A stretch of 64,000 bases of DNA, taken from assembly GCA_965214325.1 (NCBI GenBank), contig CBDCBG010000006.1, positions 2,480,001-2,544,000 of the forward strand, in the 5' to 3' direction. The notes under the pieces are model-generated. The model was given only the letters and a program-made list of their open reading frames with translations, ran no database searches and was not told the origin of the DNA. The translations under genes were made by a program, and so were the position numbers. Below are positions 56,888 to 64,000 of the stretch, in pieces. The DNA is from JAJEFO01 sp965214325 (lineage in GTDB: Bacteria; Pseudomonadota; Alphaproteobacteria; Rhodobacterales; Rhodobacteraceae). Position 1 is the first letter of the stretch, and the number at the start of each line of letters is the position of its first letter.

Positions 56888-59054
56888 GGCCGTCCCTTCG
56901 CAATATGTCGATCATCGGCTTCAGCTCCGCTTCGAACCTCCGCCAGCCCTTCACCGACGCGCTCGTAATGGGCTGACGCACCTGGAAGACGCTAAGCGTC
57001 TGCACCCGGCCAGCGCTTTCGTGGAAGTCAAGGCACGCGTCCTCCCAATCCAGCCCGCAAGCCGCGATCAGACTCCTGGTCTCCTCTTCCGGGTTCGCGA
57101 CAAGCGTCTCGTAGGACACTTCATGAAACCAGTCCGGCACGCGCTCGCGCCAGAGTTCGATCATGCGTTCGAATTCGTCGTAGTACCGTGCCAGCTTCTC
57201 AAGGTCATAGGCATATCCGTGCGTTCCCTGGGCAAACCGGCTCTTGTAAATCGAGAACAGGTTGTCCCTGGGATCCCGTCGCACAACCACGAAACGCGCG
57301 CCCGGCAGGGCCAGCCTCAAGGCTCCGATGTGCTCGAACGTGTAGATGGACTTGTCCGTCAGGCAACGCGCGCCGGGGAACCGCCGCCCGATGGCCTTGA
57401 TGTAGTCCCGGCCGATGCCGGCAACGACATCCGGGTCGGGACCGCCACCGGACCTGCCCGGCCTCTCGGCCTGCAGGGCGTGGCAGAAATAGGACGCAAA
57501 TCCGAGCTCGCCGCCGCTTTCGACGCCTGAATGCGCGGCAATGATCTGCTCGACAAGCGTCGTGCCGGACCGGGGCAGCCCGGTCACGAAAATCGGCGCG
57601 AAACCGTTCTCGCCGGCAGCGGGCGCCGCATTGAAATCGATCCGTCCATAGGCTTCGCGACAATCGGCGATTTCGGCAAAGCGCTGTCCGGCGGACACGC
57701 TGGACAGCCCGTCCGCGATCCGGTTCGCCTCGCCGAGAAACCGGAAGACGCGCGCGTCGTCACGGATGTCGTCAAGGGCCTTGGCGATGGCGAATCCAAG
57801 GTTCATGCGATCCTCGTCGTCGATGTCCTTTCGTTCGAACAGATCGATCATTTCCTCGACAATCGGGTCGACCCCCGTGGCCTTGTGGCTGATCATGAGC
57901 CGGCGATATGCATCGCCATTCGCGGGACGTTGCTCGATGACCCGGCGAAAGAGATCGTGCGCCTCGTCGAAATCGCCCCCGGTCTGCAGCATCGAGGCCT
58001 TGAACATCAGCGCCCCGGCATGTCTCGGCTCGTCTCTCAGGACATGATCAAGCTCGGCCAGCGCGTCCGCGGACCTCCGGACATGCTCGAGCGCGTCCGC
58101 AAAGGCAAGGCGCAGGCTGACCGGGACGCCTCTCCTCGTCCTTGCGGTGAGCGAGACCGCATGCGCGTAGGCCTCGACGGCAGCCTCGTGATCGCCATGG
58201 CGGGCACAGGCATCCCCGAGCTCGATGAAAAGACGGGCATCCTTGCGGTCCAGCCGGGACGCCCGCTCAAGGAGGACGATGGCCGCCGCGTGATGGCCCA
58301 GCCTTGACAGGCATGCCCCCAGGCCCGCCAGTCCAGGCACACCGTCGGGCGCGAGGATCACGGCGTGCCGCAGGGCCTTTGCGGCGTCGCGGACCCGGCC
58401 CGAGTTGAACAGGACCCGGCCGGCGCCCCCGTAGGCCTCGGCGTAGTCCGGATCCAGCTTGATGGCACGTTGATAGCTGGCAACGGCCTCTTCGGACCGG
58501 TTCCGCAAAGCCTGTGCCTCGGCAAGGATGCAGGCCACCACGGCGGAGCGCGGGGCCTTGTGCAGGAGCGCTTCGGCCTTCGCCTCAACGGCCTCTGCGT
58601 CACCAGAGCGGAGAGCGGCAACCAGCGCGGCGATGACCTTGGGAGGCACGCCTCCCGAACGCGGGCGCGACGCCTTCCGCAGCGGCCCGAACCGGTCGTG
58701 CAGCCGGGACCGGAATCGCGGGTCGATGGGAGCGGACTTCAGGGCGGCAAGGAGTTCGCGCCTGTCGGCCTGGCTGCCGCCGAGGGCGACCGCTTCCGCC
58801 CGTCCCTGCCACACCTGTGCGGCATCGGGCTGCAGATCTGCAGCATGACTGAACCACGTTATGGAGTCCTTGAAGCGGAGGGTCTCGAGCATCAGGCGCG
58901 CGACCTGGAAGCTGGCGTCGAAGTGCGCGGGGTTGTCTGCAGCGACACCCAGGAATTCCTTCAGGGCTTCGCGGAACCTCTTCGCCGAGAGAAGCCTGGC
59001 TCCGGCCTCGTATGTGAAGGAGCTGTCGGCGGGCTGGGGTCGGGAAGGTGGCAT
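56874..59054 (-). CDS. TPR-repeat sulfotransferase
   Basis: A 726-residue protein. Residues 1 to about 450 are TPR-type helices (AYGGAGRVLFNSGRVRDAAKA, ARLFIELGDACARHGDHEAAVE, AGALMFKASMLQTGGDFDEAH). The C-terminal sulfotransferase domain has the 5'-PSB PAPS loop FVTGLPRSGTTLVEQIIAAH (near residue 490) and the 3'-phosphate site FVVVRRDPRDNLFSIYKSRF. It probably transfers a sulfuryl group to a carbohydrate, lipid or peptide, with the TPR half choosing the target. ATG 59054 starts the recognisable domain; the longer frame adds an unconserved leader. Confidence 0.87.
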   Translation of the reverse strand: MPPSRPQPADSSFTYEAGARLLSAKRFREALKEFLGVAADNPAHFDASFQVARLMLETLRFKDSITWFSHAADLQPDAAQVWQGRAEAVALGGSQADRRELLAALKSAPIDPRFRSRLHDRFGPLRKASRPRSGGVPPKVIAALVAALRSGDAEAVEAKAEALLHKAPRSAVVACILAEAQALRNRSEEAVASYQRAIKLDPDYAEAYGGAGRVLFNSGRVRDAAKALRHAVILAPDGVPGLAGLGACLSRLGHHAAAIVLLERASRLDRKDARLFIELGDACARHGDHEAAVEAYAHAVSLTARTRRGVPVSLRLAFADALEHVRRSADALAELDHVLRDEPRHAGALMFKASMLQTGGDFDEAHDLFRRVIEQRPANGDAYRRLMISHKATGVDPIVEEMIDLFERKDIDDEDRMNLGFAIAKALDDIRDDARVFRFLGEANRIADGLSSVSAGQRFAEIADCREAYGRIDFNAAPAAGENGFAPIFVTGLPRSGTTLVEQIIAAHSGVESGGELGFASYFCHALQAERPGRSGGGPDPDVVAGIGRDYIKAIGRRFPGARCLTDKSIYTFEHIGALRLALPGARFVVVRRDPRDNLFSIYKSRFAQGTHGYAYDLEKLARYYDEFERMIELWRERVPDWFHEVSYETLVANPEEETRSLIAACGLDWEDACLDFHESAGRVQTLSVFQVRQPITSASVKGWRRFEAELKPMIDILRRDGHVAD

Positions 59055-59343
59055 GCGGCGTTTCCGGGAACTCGCCGCGAGACTAAGTACGAGCCCGCCA
59101 GATGTCGAGCAGAGGAAAGCGCCAGGGGTGAATTGACCCAACGGCCCCTGGACCATCCAACGCGAGTGACGCGAAACCGGCCCGTTCAGCGTCGCCTGAC
59201 GGTGCCTGCTCCCCTTTGATGCGGTCGGGCGAATTTCGGGCGGCGCCGCAACGCGCGAAATCCCTTGAGCCGCCACGATCTCTCGGCTACTCATGCTCGG
59301 GATGCGGTGGCAGCGCGCCACTTTCTGCATGGATGGCCTGAGA
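59055..59343. other. divergent intergenic region
   Basis: About 290 bases between the sulfotransferase (minus) and the DUF3576 lipoprotein (plus). It should contain both promoters. No small gene or obvious operator was recognised. Confidence 0.45.
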
Positions 59344-59808
59344 ATGAGACCTAGTCGATTCGCCCTTGTGCTGACGATCGTTGCAATGACCCTGTCGGGC
59401 TGCGGCCTGAACCAAGGCGAGACCAGCGGCGGCTCGTCGGATTCCGCTCCCGAGGAAGAGCGCCGAGAGACCATCTGGGACCTCTTCGCCAACAACGACG
59501 ACCCCAGTACGACGCTCGAGGTCAACAAGTACATCTGGAACGCCTCGCTCGATGTGCTGAGCTTCCTGCCGGTCGAGTCCGCCAATCCCTTCTCGGGCGT
59601 GATCGTGACTGGATACGGCACGCCCCCGGGCGGCAACCGTGCCTATCGCGCGACCATCCTCGTTCGTGACCCGGCCCTTGACGCCCGCTCGCTGAAGATA
59701 GCGCTCCTGACACGTTCCGGCCCTGCGCCGACGGAAACCGTGCGCACCGTCGAGAATGCCGTCCTTACCCGTGCACGCCAGCTTCGGGCCCAGGACCGGG
59801 GCCTCTGA
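59344..59808 (+). CDS. DUF3576 domain lipoprotein
   Basis: A 154-residue exported protein: signal peptide with lipobox LSGC (MRPSRFALVLTIVAMTLSGC), then a disordered Ser/Glu linker, and the DUF3576 body (RRETIWDLFANNDDPSTTLEVNKYIW, LSFLPVESANPFSGVIVTGYGTPPGG). Members are periplasmic and lie next to leuS in many Alphaproteobacteria, as here. Function is not known. ATG 59344 was chosen over an upstream ATG (59329). Confidence 0.88.
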   Translation: MRPSRFALVLTIVAMTLSGCGLNQGETSGGSSDSAPEEERRETIWDLFANNDDPSTTLEVNKYIWNASLDVLSFLPVESANPFSGVIVTGYGTPPGGNRAYRATILVRDPALDARSLKIALLTRSGPAPTETVRTVENAVLTRARQLRAQDRGL

Positions 59809-59914
59809 CGATCCCGCAGGTGCCGTGGAGCCTGGCGCGCCCGCGAGCGTTGTTTCCTAGACCTTGATCGCAGCCCGGAATAATCAGGCGCTGCACGAAG
59901 CCCGAGGATGGCAC

Positions 59915-62458
59915 ATGTCCGGCTACGACACCAATACCATCGAACCCAAATGGCAGGCCCGCTGGCAAGAGGCAGGGACCTTCCTCGCCGCCCGCGACAA
60001 GGGCAGGCCGAAATACTACGTGCTCGAGATGTTTCCCTATCCCTCGGGGCGCATCCACATCGGGCATGTGCGGAACTACACCATGGGCGACGTCATCGCG
60101 CGCTACAAGCGGGCAACCGGCCATAGCGTCCTGCACCCCATGGGCTGGGACGCATTCGGCATGCCGGCCGAAAACGCGGCCATGGCCTCGGGCGGCCACC
60201 CGAGGGACTGGACCTACGGCAACATCGACACCATGCGGGAGCAGTTGAAGCCTCTCGGGCTGTCGATCGACTGGTCACGCGAATTCGCCACCTGCGACCC
60301 CGAATACTACGGCCAGCAGCAATCCATGTTCATAGACTTCATGGAAAAGGGCCTCGCCTACCGCAAGAGCGCCATGGTGAACTGGGATCCGGTCGACATG
60401 ACCGTTCTGGCCAACGAGCAGGTCGTCGACGGCAAGGGCTGGCGCTCTGGGGCCGAGGTGGAGCGGCGCGAACTGACACAGTGGTTCTTCCGGATCAGCG
60501 ATTTCTCGGAGGAACTCCTGGACGCCATCGACGGGCTGGATGACTGGCCGGCGAAGGTGAAGCTGATGCAGCGCAACTGGATCGGCAAGTCGCGCGGCCT
60601 TCGGCTCTCGTTCGAGCGCATCGATGGCGGCGAGGCCATCGAGGTGTACACGACACGCCCCGACACGCTCCTGGGAGCCTCCTTCATCGGCATTTCCCCG
60701 GACCACCCGCTGGCAAGGAAACTGGCGGAGGAAAGGCCCGAGGTGGAGACCTTCCGCGCGGCCTGCCAGAAAGGCGGCGCGACCGAGGAGGCGCTTGAGA
60801 GGGCGGAAAAGCTCGGCCTGGACACAGGGCTCGCCGCGAGGCACCCGCTGGACCCGGACTGGGAACTTCCGATCTGGATCGCCAACTTCATCCTCATGGA
60901 CTACGGAACCGGCGCAATCTTCGGCTGTCCGGCCCATGACCAGCGCGACCTGGACTTCTGCCGCAAATACGGTCTGCCGGTCATCGACACCTTCCTTGCC
61001 CTCGACAACCCGCAACCGGTCGAATGCGAGGCCTTCGTCCCGCCGAAGTCCGAACGCGTCAGGTGGATTGACCATTTCACGGGAATCGATGTCGCGACGG
61101 GGCAGGAAGCCATTGACGCAACGATCGACTTTGCCGAGGCGAATGGCTGGGGCGGGGGGGTCGTGCAATACCGCCTCCGCGACTGGGGTCTGTCCCGCCA
61201 GCGCTACTGGGGCTGCCCGATTCCGGTTGTCCATTGCGATGACTGCGGCATCGTGCCCGAAAGGAAGGAAAACCTGCCGGTACTCCTTCCCGAGGACGTA
61301 AGCTTCGATGAACCGGACAACCCGCTCTTGCGCCATCCGACCTGGCGCGACACCCCGTGCCCCAGCTGCGGTGGGCCGGCCAGGCGCGAAACCGACACCA
61401 TGGACACCTTCGTCGATTCATCCTGGTATTTCGTCCGCTTCACCGCGCCTCGGGCAAAGACTCCCGCGGACATGGACGAGGCAGCCTACTGGATGAATGT
61501 CGACCAGTACATCGGCGGCATCGAGCACGCGATTCTCCACCTCCTGTATTCCCGTTTCTTCGCCCGGGCCATGCATCTCTGCGGACATTTGCCGAAATCG
61601 GCCATCGAGCCTTTCGATGCACTGTTCACGCAGGGCATGGTTACTCACGTCATCTACCAGACCCGGGACGCAAACGGTCGCAGGATCTATCACTACCCCG
61701 AGGACGTGGAGCTGAGGGACGGCAAGGGCTACCTGAAAGACGGCAGCGAGGTCGAGATCATCCCTTCGGCAAAGATGTCCAAGTCCAAGAAGAACGTGGT
61801 CGACCCGGTCGACATCATTGACCGGTACGGCACCGACACGGCCCGCTGGTTCGTTCTGAGCGACTCGCCGCCTGAGCGCGACGTGGAGTGGACCGCCGCC
61901 GGGGCTGAAGCTGCGCACAGGCACCTCGCCCGGATTCACCGAATCTCGGCGGAAATCGCCGCAGGCGGGGAAACTGGATCGGACGACGGCGCGTTGCTGC
62001 GCGAGCTGCACAGGACGATCCATGACGTGACCATGGGAATCGAGAGCTTTGGCTTCAACACGTCGATCGCCAAGCTCTATGCATTCACGAATGTCCTTGC
62101 AAGATCCAAGGCGTCGCATTCCGCCAGGCGCGAGGCAATCAAGGTTCTGGCCCAGCTCATGTCGCCGATGACACCTCATTTGGCGGAAGAGGTTTGGGCA
62201 ATGCAGGATGGCGAGGGGCTGGTTGCGGACGCACCTTGGCCGGAGGCGGACGACGCATATCTGGCCGAGGATTCGGTGACCTTGCCAATCCAGATCAACG
62301 GCAAGCGGAGATCCGAGATCGTCGTTGCCAAGGATATTGACGGTGCCGAGCTTGAAAGGCTCGTCCTTGCCGACCAAGCTGTCCTCAAGGCGCTGGCATG
62401 TGACCAGCCGAAGAAACTGATCGTCGTGCCCGGCCGCATCGTCAATGTCGTCGTCTAG
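59915..62458 (+). CDS. leuS: leucyl-tRNA synthetase
   Basis: An 847-residue class I synthetase. The HIGH motif is in YPSGRIHIGHVRNYTMGDV and KMSKS in SAKMSKSKKNVVDPVDII. The editing (CP1) domain holds EVYTTRPDTLLGASFIGISPDHPLA, the WG-GGVVQYRLRDWGLSRQRYWGCPIP stretch, and an extended zinc-like segment (CPSCGGPARRE). It charges tRNA-Leu. ATG 59915 (MSGYDTNTIEPKWQ) was chosen over the upstream frame start. It overlaps lptE by 14 bases. Confidence 0.96.
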   Translation: MSGYDTNTIEPKWQARWQEAGTFLAARDKGRPKYYVLEMFPYPSGRIHIGHVRNYTMGDVIARYKRATGHSVLHPMGWDAFGMPAENAAMASGGHPRDWTYGNIDTMREQLKPLGLSIDWSREFATCDPEYYGQQQSMFIDFMEKGLAYRKSAMVNWDPVDMTVLANEQVVDGKGWRSGAEVERRELTQWFFRISDFSEELLDAIDGLDDWPAKVKLMQRNWIGKSRGLRLSFERIDGGEAIEVYTTRPDTLLGASFIGISPDHPLARKLAEERPEVETFRAACQKGGATEEALERAEKLGLDTGLAARHPLDPDWELPIWIANFILMDYGTGAIFGCPAHDQRDLDFCRKYGLPVIDTFLALDNPQPVECEAFVPPKSERVRWIDHFTGIDVATGQEAIDATIDFAEANGWGGGVVQYRLRDWGLSRQRYWGCPIPVVHCDDCGIVPERKENLPVLLPEDVSFDEPDNPLLRHPTWRDTPCPSCGGPARRETDTMDTFVDSSWYFVRFTAPRAKTPADMDEAAYWMNVDQYIGGIEHAILHLLYSRFFARAMHLCGHLPKSAIEPFDALFTQGMVTHVIYQTRDANGRRIYHYPEDVELRDGKGYLKDGSEVEIIPSAKMSKSKKNVVDPVDIIDRYGTDTARWFVLSDSPPERDVEWTAAGAEAAHRHLARIHRISAEIAAGGETGSDDGALLRELHRTIHDVTMGIESFGFNTSIAKLYAFTNVLARSKASHSARREAIKVLAQLMSPMTPHLAEEVWAMQDGEGLVADAPWPEADDAYLAEDSVTLPIQINGKRRSEIVVAKDIDGAELERLVLADQAVLKALACDQPKKLIVVPGRIVNVVV

Positions 62459-62978
62459 AATATCCTGCCCATGCCTCGCCCGCCAGCCGGGCGCAGGGAC
62501 TTCGGGCGCACGGCACACCCGCAGGGCAATGCTTCTTTCGCTCGCCGCCCTGGCTGGCTGCGGCTTTGCGCCGATTCACGGTCCCGGAGGTTCCGCACGC
62601 AGCCTCAGGGGCCGAATCGCGGTCCTCGCGCCGGCCGACGAGGAAGGCTCGGCCCTTGTCCGCCGGCTGGAGGACCGGCTCGGAACACCGCAGGAATCCG
62701 ACTTCGTGCTGGCCGCGCAGATCCGGATCGGCGAAACGGCGGTCGGATACCTGTCCGGCGGGGAAATCAGCCGCTTCAATGTCGAAGGCCAGGTCGACTG
62801 GCAACTGACCGACAGCGCCGGCGCGCGCGTCGCGACAGGCCGCGAGCGTGGCTTCACCAGCTATGCCGCGACATCGACGACCGTTGCGACCACGTCCGCC
62901 CGTCGCGACGCGCGCCGCCGCCTCATGGTCATCCTCGCCGACCACATTGCCACCGGCATCCTGACGCGCGATTCATGA
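62445..62978 (+). CDS. lptE: LPS assembly lipoprotein LptE
   Basis: Up to 177 residues. A Tat/Sec-type start (RHTRRAMLLSLAALAGCGF) contains the lipobox LAGC, followed by FAPIHGPGGSARSLRGRI and SDFVLAAQIRIGETAVGYLSGGEISRFN, the LptE alphaproteobacterial pattern. It plugs LptD in the outer membrane. The start is uncertain: ATG 62445 lies inside leuS, ATG 62528 (MLLSL) is nearer the signal peptide. It overlaps holA by four bases. Confidence 0.85.
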   Translation: MSSSRISCPCLARQPGAGTSGARHTRRAMLLSLAALAGCGFAPIHGPGGSARSLRGRIAVLAPADEEGSALVRRLEDRLGTPQESDFVLAAQIRIGETAVGYLSGGEISRFNVEGQVDWQLTDSAGARVATGRERGFTSYAATSTTVATTSARRDARRRLMVILADHIATGILTRDS

Positions 62979-63997
62979 AGCTCTCGACCCGCAACGCTCC
63001 GGCCTACTTTGCCAAGCCCGACGAATCCTCCGCGGGCCTGCTGATCTATGGCGCGGACGCCATGCGCGTCGCGCTCCGCCGCCAGGAAGTCATCGGCGCT
63101 CTCGTTGGACCGGATGGCGAGGACGAAATGCGCCTGACCCGCATTCCTGCAGCCGAGCTCCGCAAGGATGCGGCCCTTCTCGCAGACGCCGTAAGGGCCC
63201 GGAGCTTCTTCCCTGGCATCCACGTCGCATTCGTCGAGGACGCGGGCGACGGGCTGGCCGACTCGATTGCCTCCGCCCTAGCGGACTGGACCGAGGGCGA
63301 TGCCCGGATCATCGTCACTGCGGGCAGCCTGCCCGCGCGTTCGAGACTCCGCGGGATCTTCGAGAAACATGAAAGCGCCTACGCAACAGGCATCTACGAC
63401 GATCCGCCCTCCCGTGCCGAAACCGAGGCGGCCCTGAAGGCCGCAGGCCTGACGAACATTTCGCAGGACGCCATGTCGTCGCTCACGGAGCTGTCCCGCG
63501 TTCTGGATCCTGGCGAGTTTCGCCAGACGCTCGAGAAGATCGCGCTCTACAAGTCTGGCGACGAGACTCCGCTTACGCCGGACGAGGTCACCCTTTCCTG
63601 CCCAGGTTCCGTGGCGGCCGGCATGGACGATGTCCTCAACGTCGCGGCAGACGGCAAGGCCCACGAGGTCGGCCCTGTATTGCGGCGTCTCGAAGCACAG
63701 GGCGCAACCCCCGTCAGCCTCTGCATCGGCGCCACAAGGCATTTTCGGAGGCTGCACCAGGTCGCCGCCGACCCCGGCGGCCCGGGCGCGGGCGTTTCCA
63801 AGCTCAGGCCTCCGGTCTTTGGCCCCCGCCGCGACCGCGTGCAGCGGCAGGCAGCCCGATGGGGCATGCGCAATCTGGAACGTGCCCTTGCCATTTTGCT
63901 CGACACCGATCTCCAGCTCAGGTCCAGCGCGCGAATCCCCGAAATGGCCGTGATGGAACGTGCGCTCCTCCGGATCGCCTTTCTGGGGAGGCGATGA
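62975..63997 (+). CDS. holA: DNA polymerase III subunit delta
   Basis: A 340-residue protein of the clamp-loader delta family. It begins MKLSTRNAPAYFAKPDESSAGLLIYGADAMRVALRRQEVIGALVG, then YDDPPSRAETEAALKAAGL, and ends in AILLDTDLQLRSSARIPEMAVMERALLRIAFLGRR, the conserved C-terminal helix. It opens the beta clamp for loading. ATG overlaps the lptE stop; the order leuS-lptE-holA is standard in Rhodobacterales. The gene is complete, ending three bases before the window edge. Confidence 0.9.
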   Translation: MKLSTRNAPAYFAKPDESSAGLLIYGADAMRVALRRQEVIGALVGPDGEDEMRLTRIPAAELRKDAALLADAVRARSFFPGIHVAFVEDAGDGLADSIASALADWTEGDARIIVTAGSLPARSRLRGIFEKHESAYATGIYDDPPSRAETEAALKAAGLTNISQDAMSSLTELSRVLDPGEFRQTLEKIALYKSGDETPLTPDEVTLSCPGSVAAGMDDVLNVAADGKAHEVGPVLRRLEAQGATPVSLCIGATRHFRRLHQVAADPGGPGAGVSKLRPPVFGPRRDRVQRQAARWGMRNLERALAILLDTDLQLRSSARIPEMAVMERALLRIAFLGRR

Positions 63998-64000
63998 TGC

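Overview
The window looks like high-GC Alphaproteobacteria, most likely Rhodobacterales. This rests on the gene families: a 44-residue aa3-type cytochrome oxidase subunit IV, a DUF3576 lipoprotein, a thioredoxin-TPR/LON/Trm112 block, divergent znuA and zur-znuCB, and leuS-lptE-holA. It is inference, because no rRNA or species marker is present. No tRNA, rRNA or CRISPR array was seen.

Layout. 1-956: end of an AzlCD amino-acid exporter. 1153-1287: the small oxidase subunit. 1413-7321 (minus): fatty-acid beta-oxidation operon (acyl-CoA dehydrogenase, GST, thiolase, FadJ-type enzyme). 7623-9873 (plus): two hotdog thioesterases and a MATE exporter. 9900-12559 (minus): pyrD, DUF952, an RluA-type pseudouridine synthase and a free-methionine-sulfoxide reductase. 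12579-17694: aromatic catabolism genes (pcaI, pcaJ, pobA) broken up by two OMEGA-type transposon nuclease genes, a truncated IscB and a degenerate TnpB. 17849-19758: ggt and hspQ. 19895-22303: transposon debris (frameshifted ISKra4 transposase, DUF4338 fragment). 22412-32234: SLT lipoprotein, lolA, ftsK, aminotransferase, amidase, UbiH-type hydroxylase, Trm112, LON-domain protein and thioredoxin-TPR.

32686-38818 is a decayed island. The 3' end of an ABC-transporter ATPase gene is split by two complete insertion sequences. Both have perfect target-site duplications, so the original reading frame can be rebuilt. An IS110 remnant and an exonuclease III gene with an apparent short deletion follow.

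38933-45381 (minus) is a complete dipeptide/oligopeptide ABC transporter operon. 45686-48838 is the Zur-controlled zinc uptake system with a candidate Zur box between znuA and zur. 49299-53347 holds oligoendopeptidase F, a PuuB-like oxidase and a class I glutamine amidotransferase. 53515-56887 holds an OmpR-type response regulator, ribA, an L,D-transpeptidase and yggS. 56874-59054 encodes a TPR-sulfotransferase. The window closes with DUF3576, leuS, lptE and holA.

The least ordinary content is the mobile-element biology. There is an IscB relative that has lost RuvC-II and HNH in frame but keeps a hairpin-rich leader. There is a TnpB that has lost RuvC-I. There is also a 2.5-kb insertion sequence with 18-bp perfect inverted repeats and a 768-residue DDE-like protein that I cannot place in a family.
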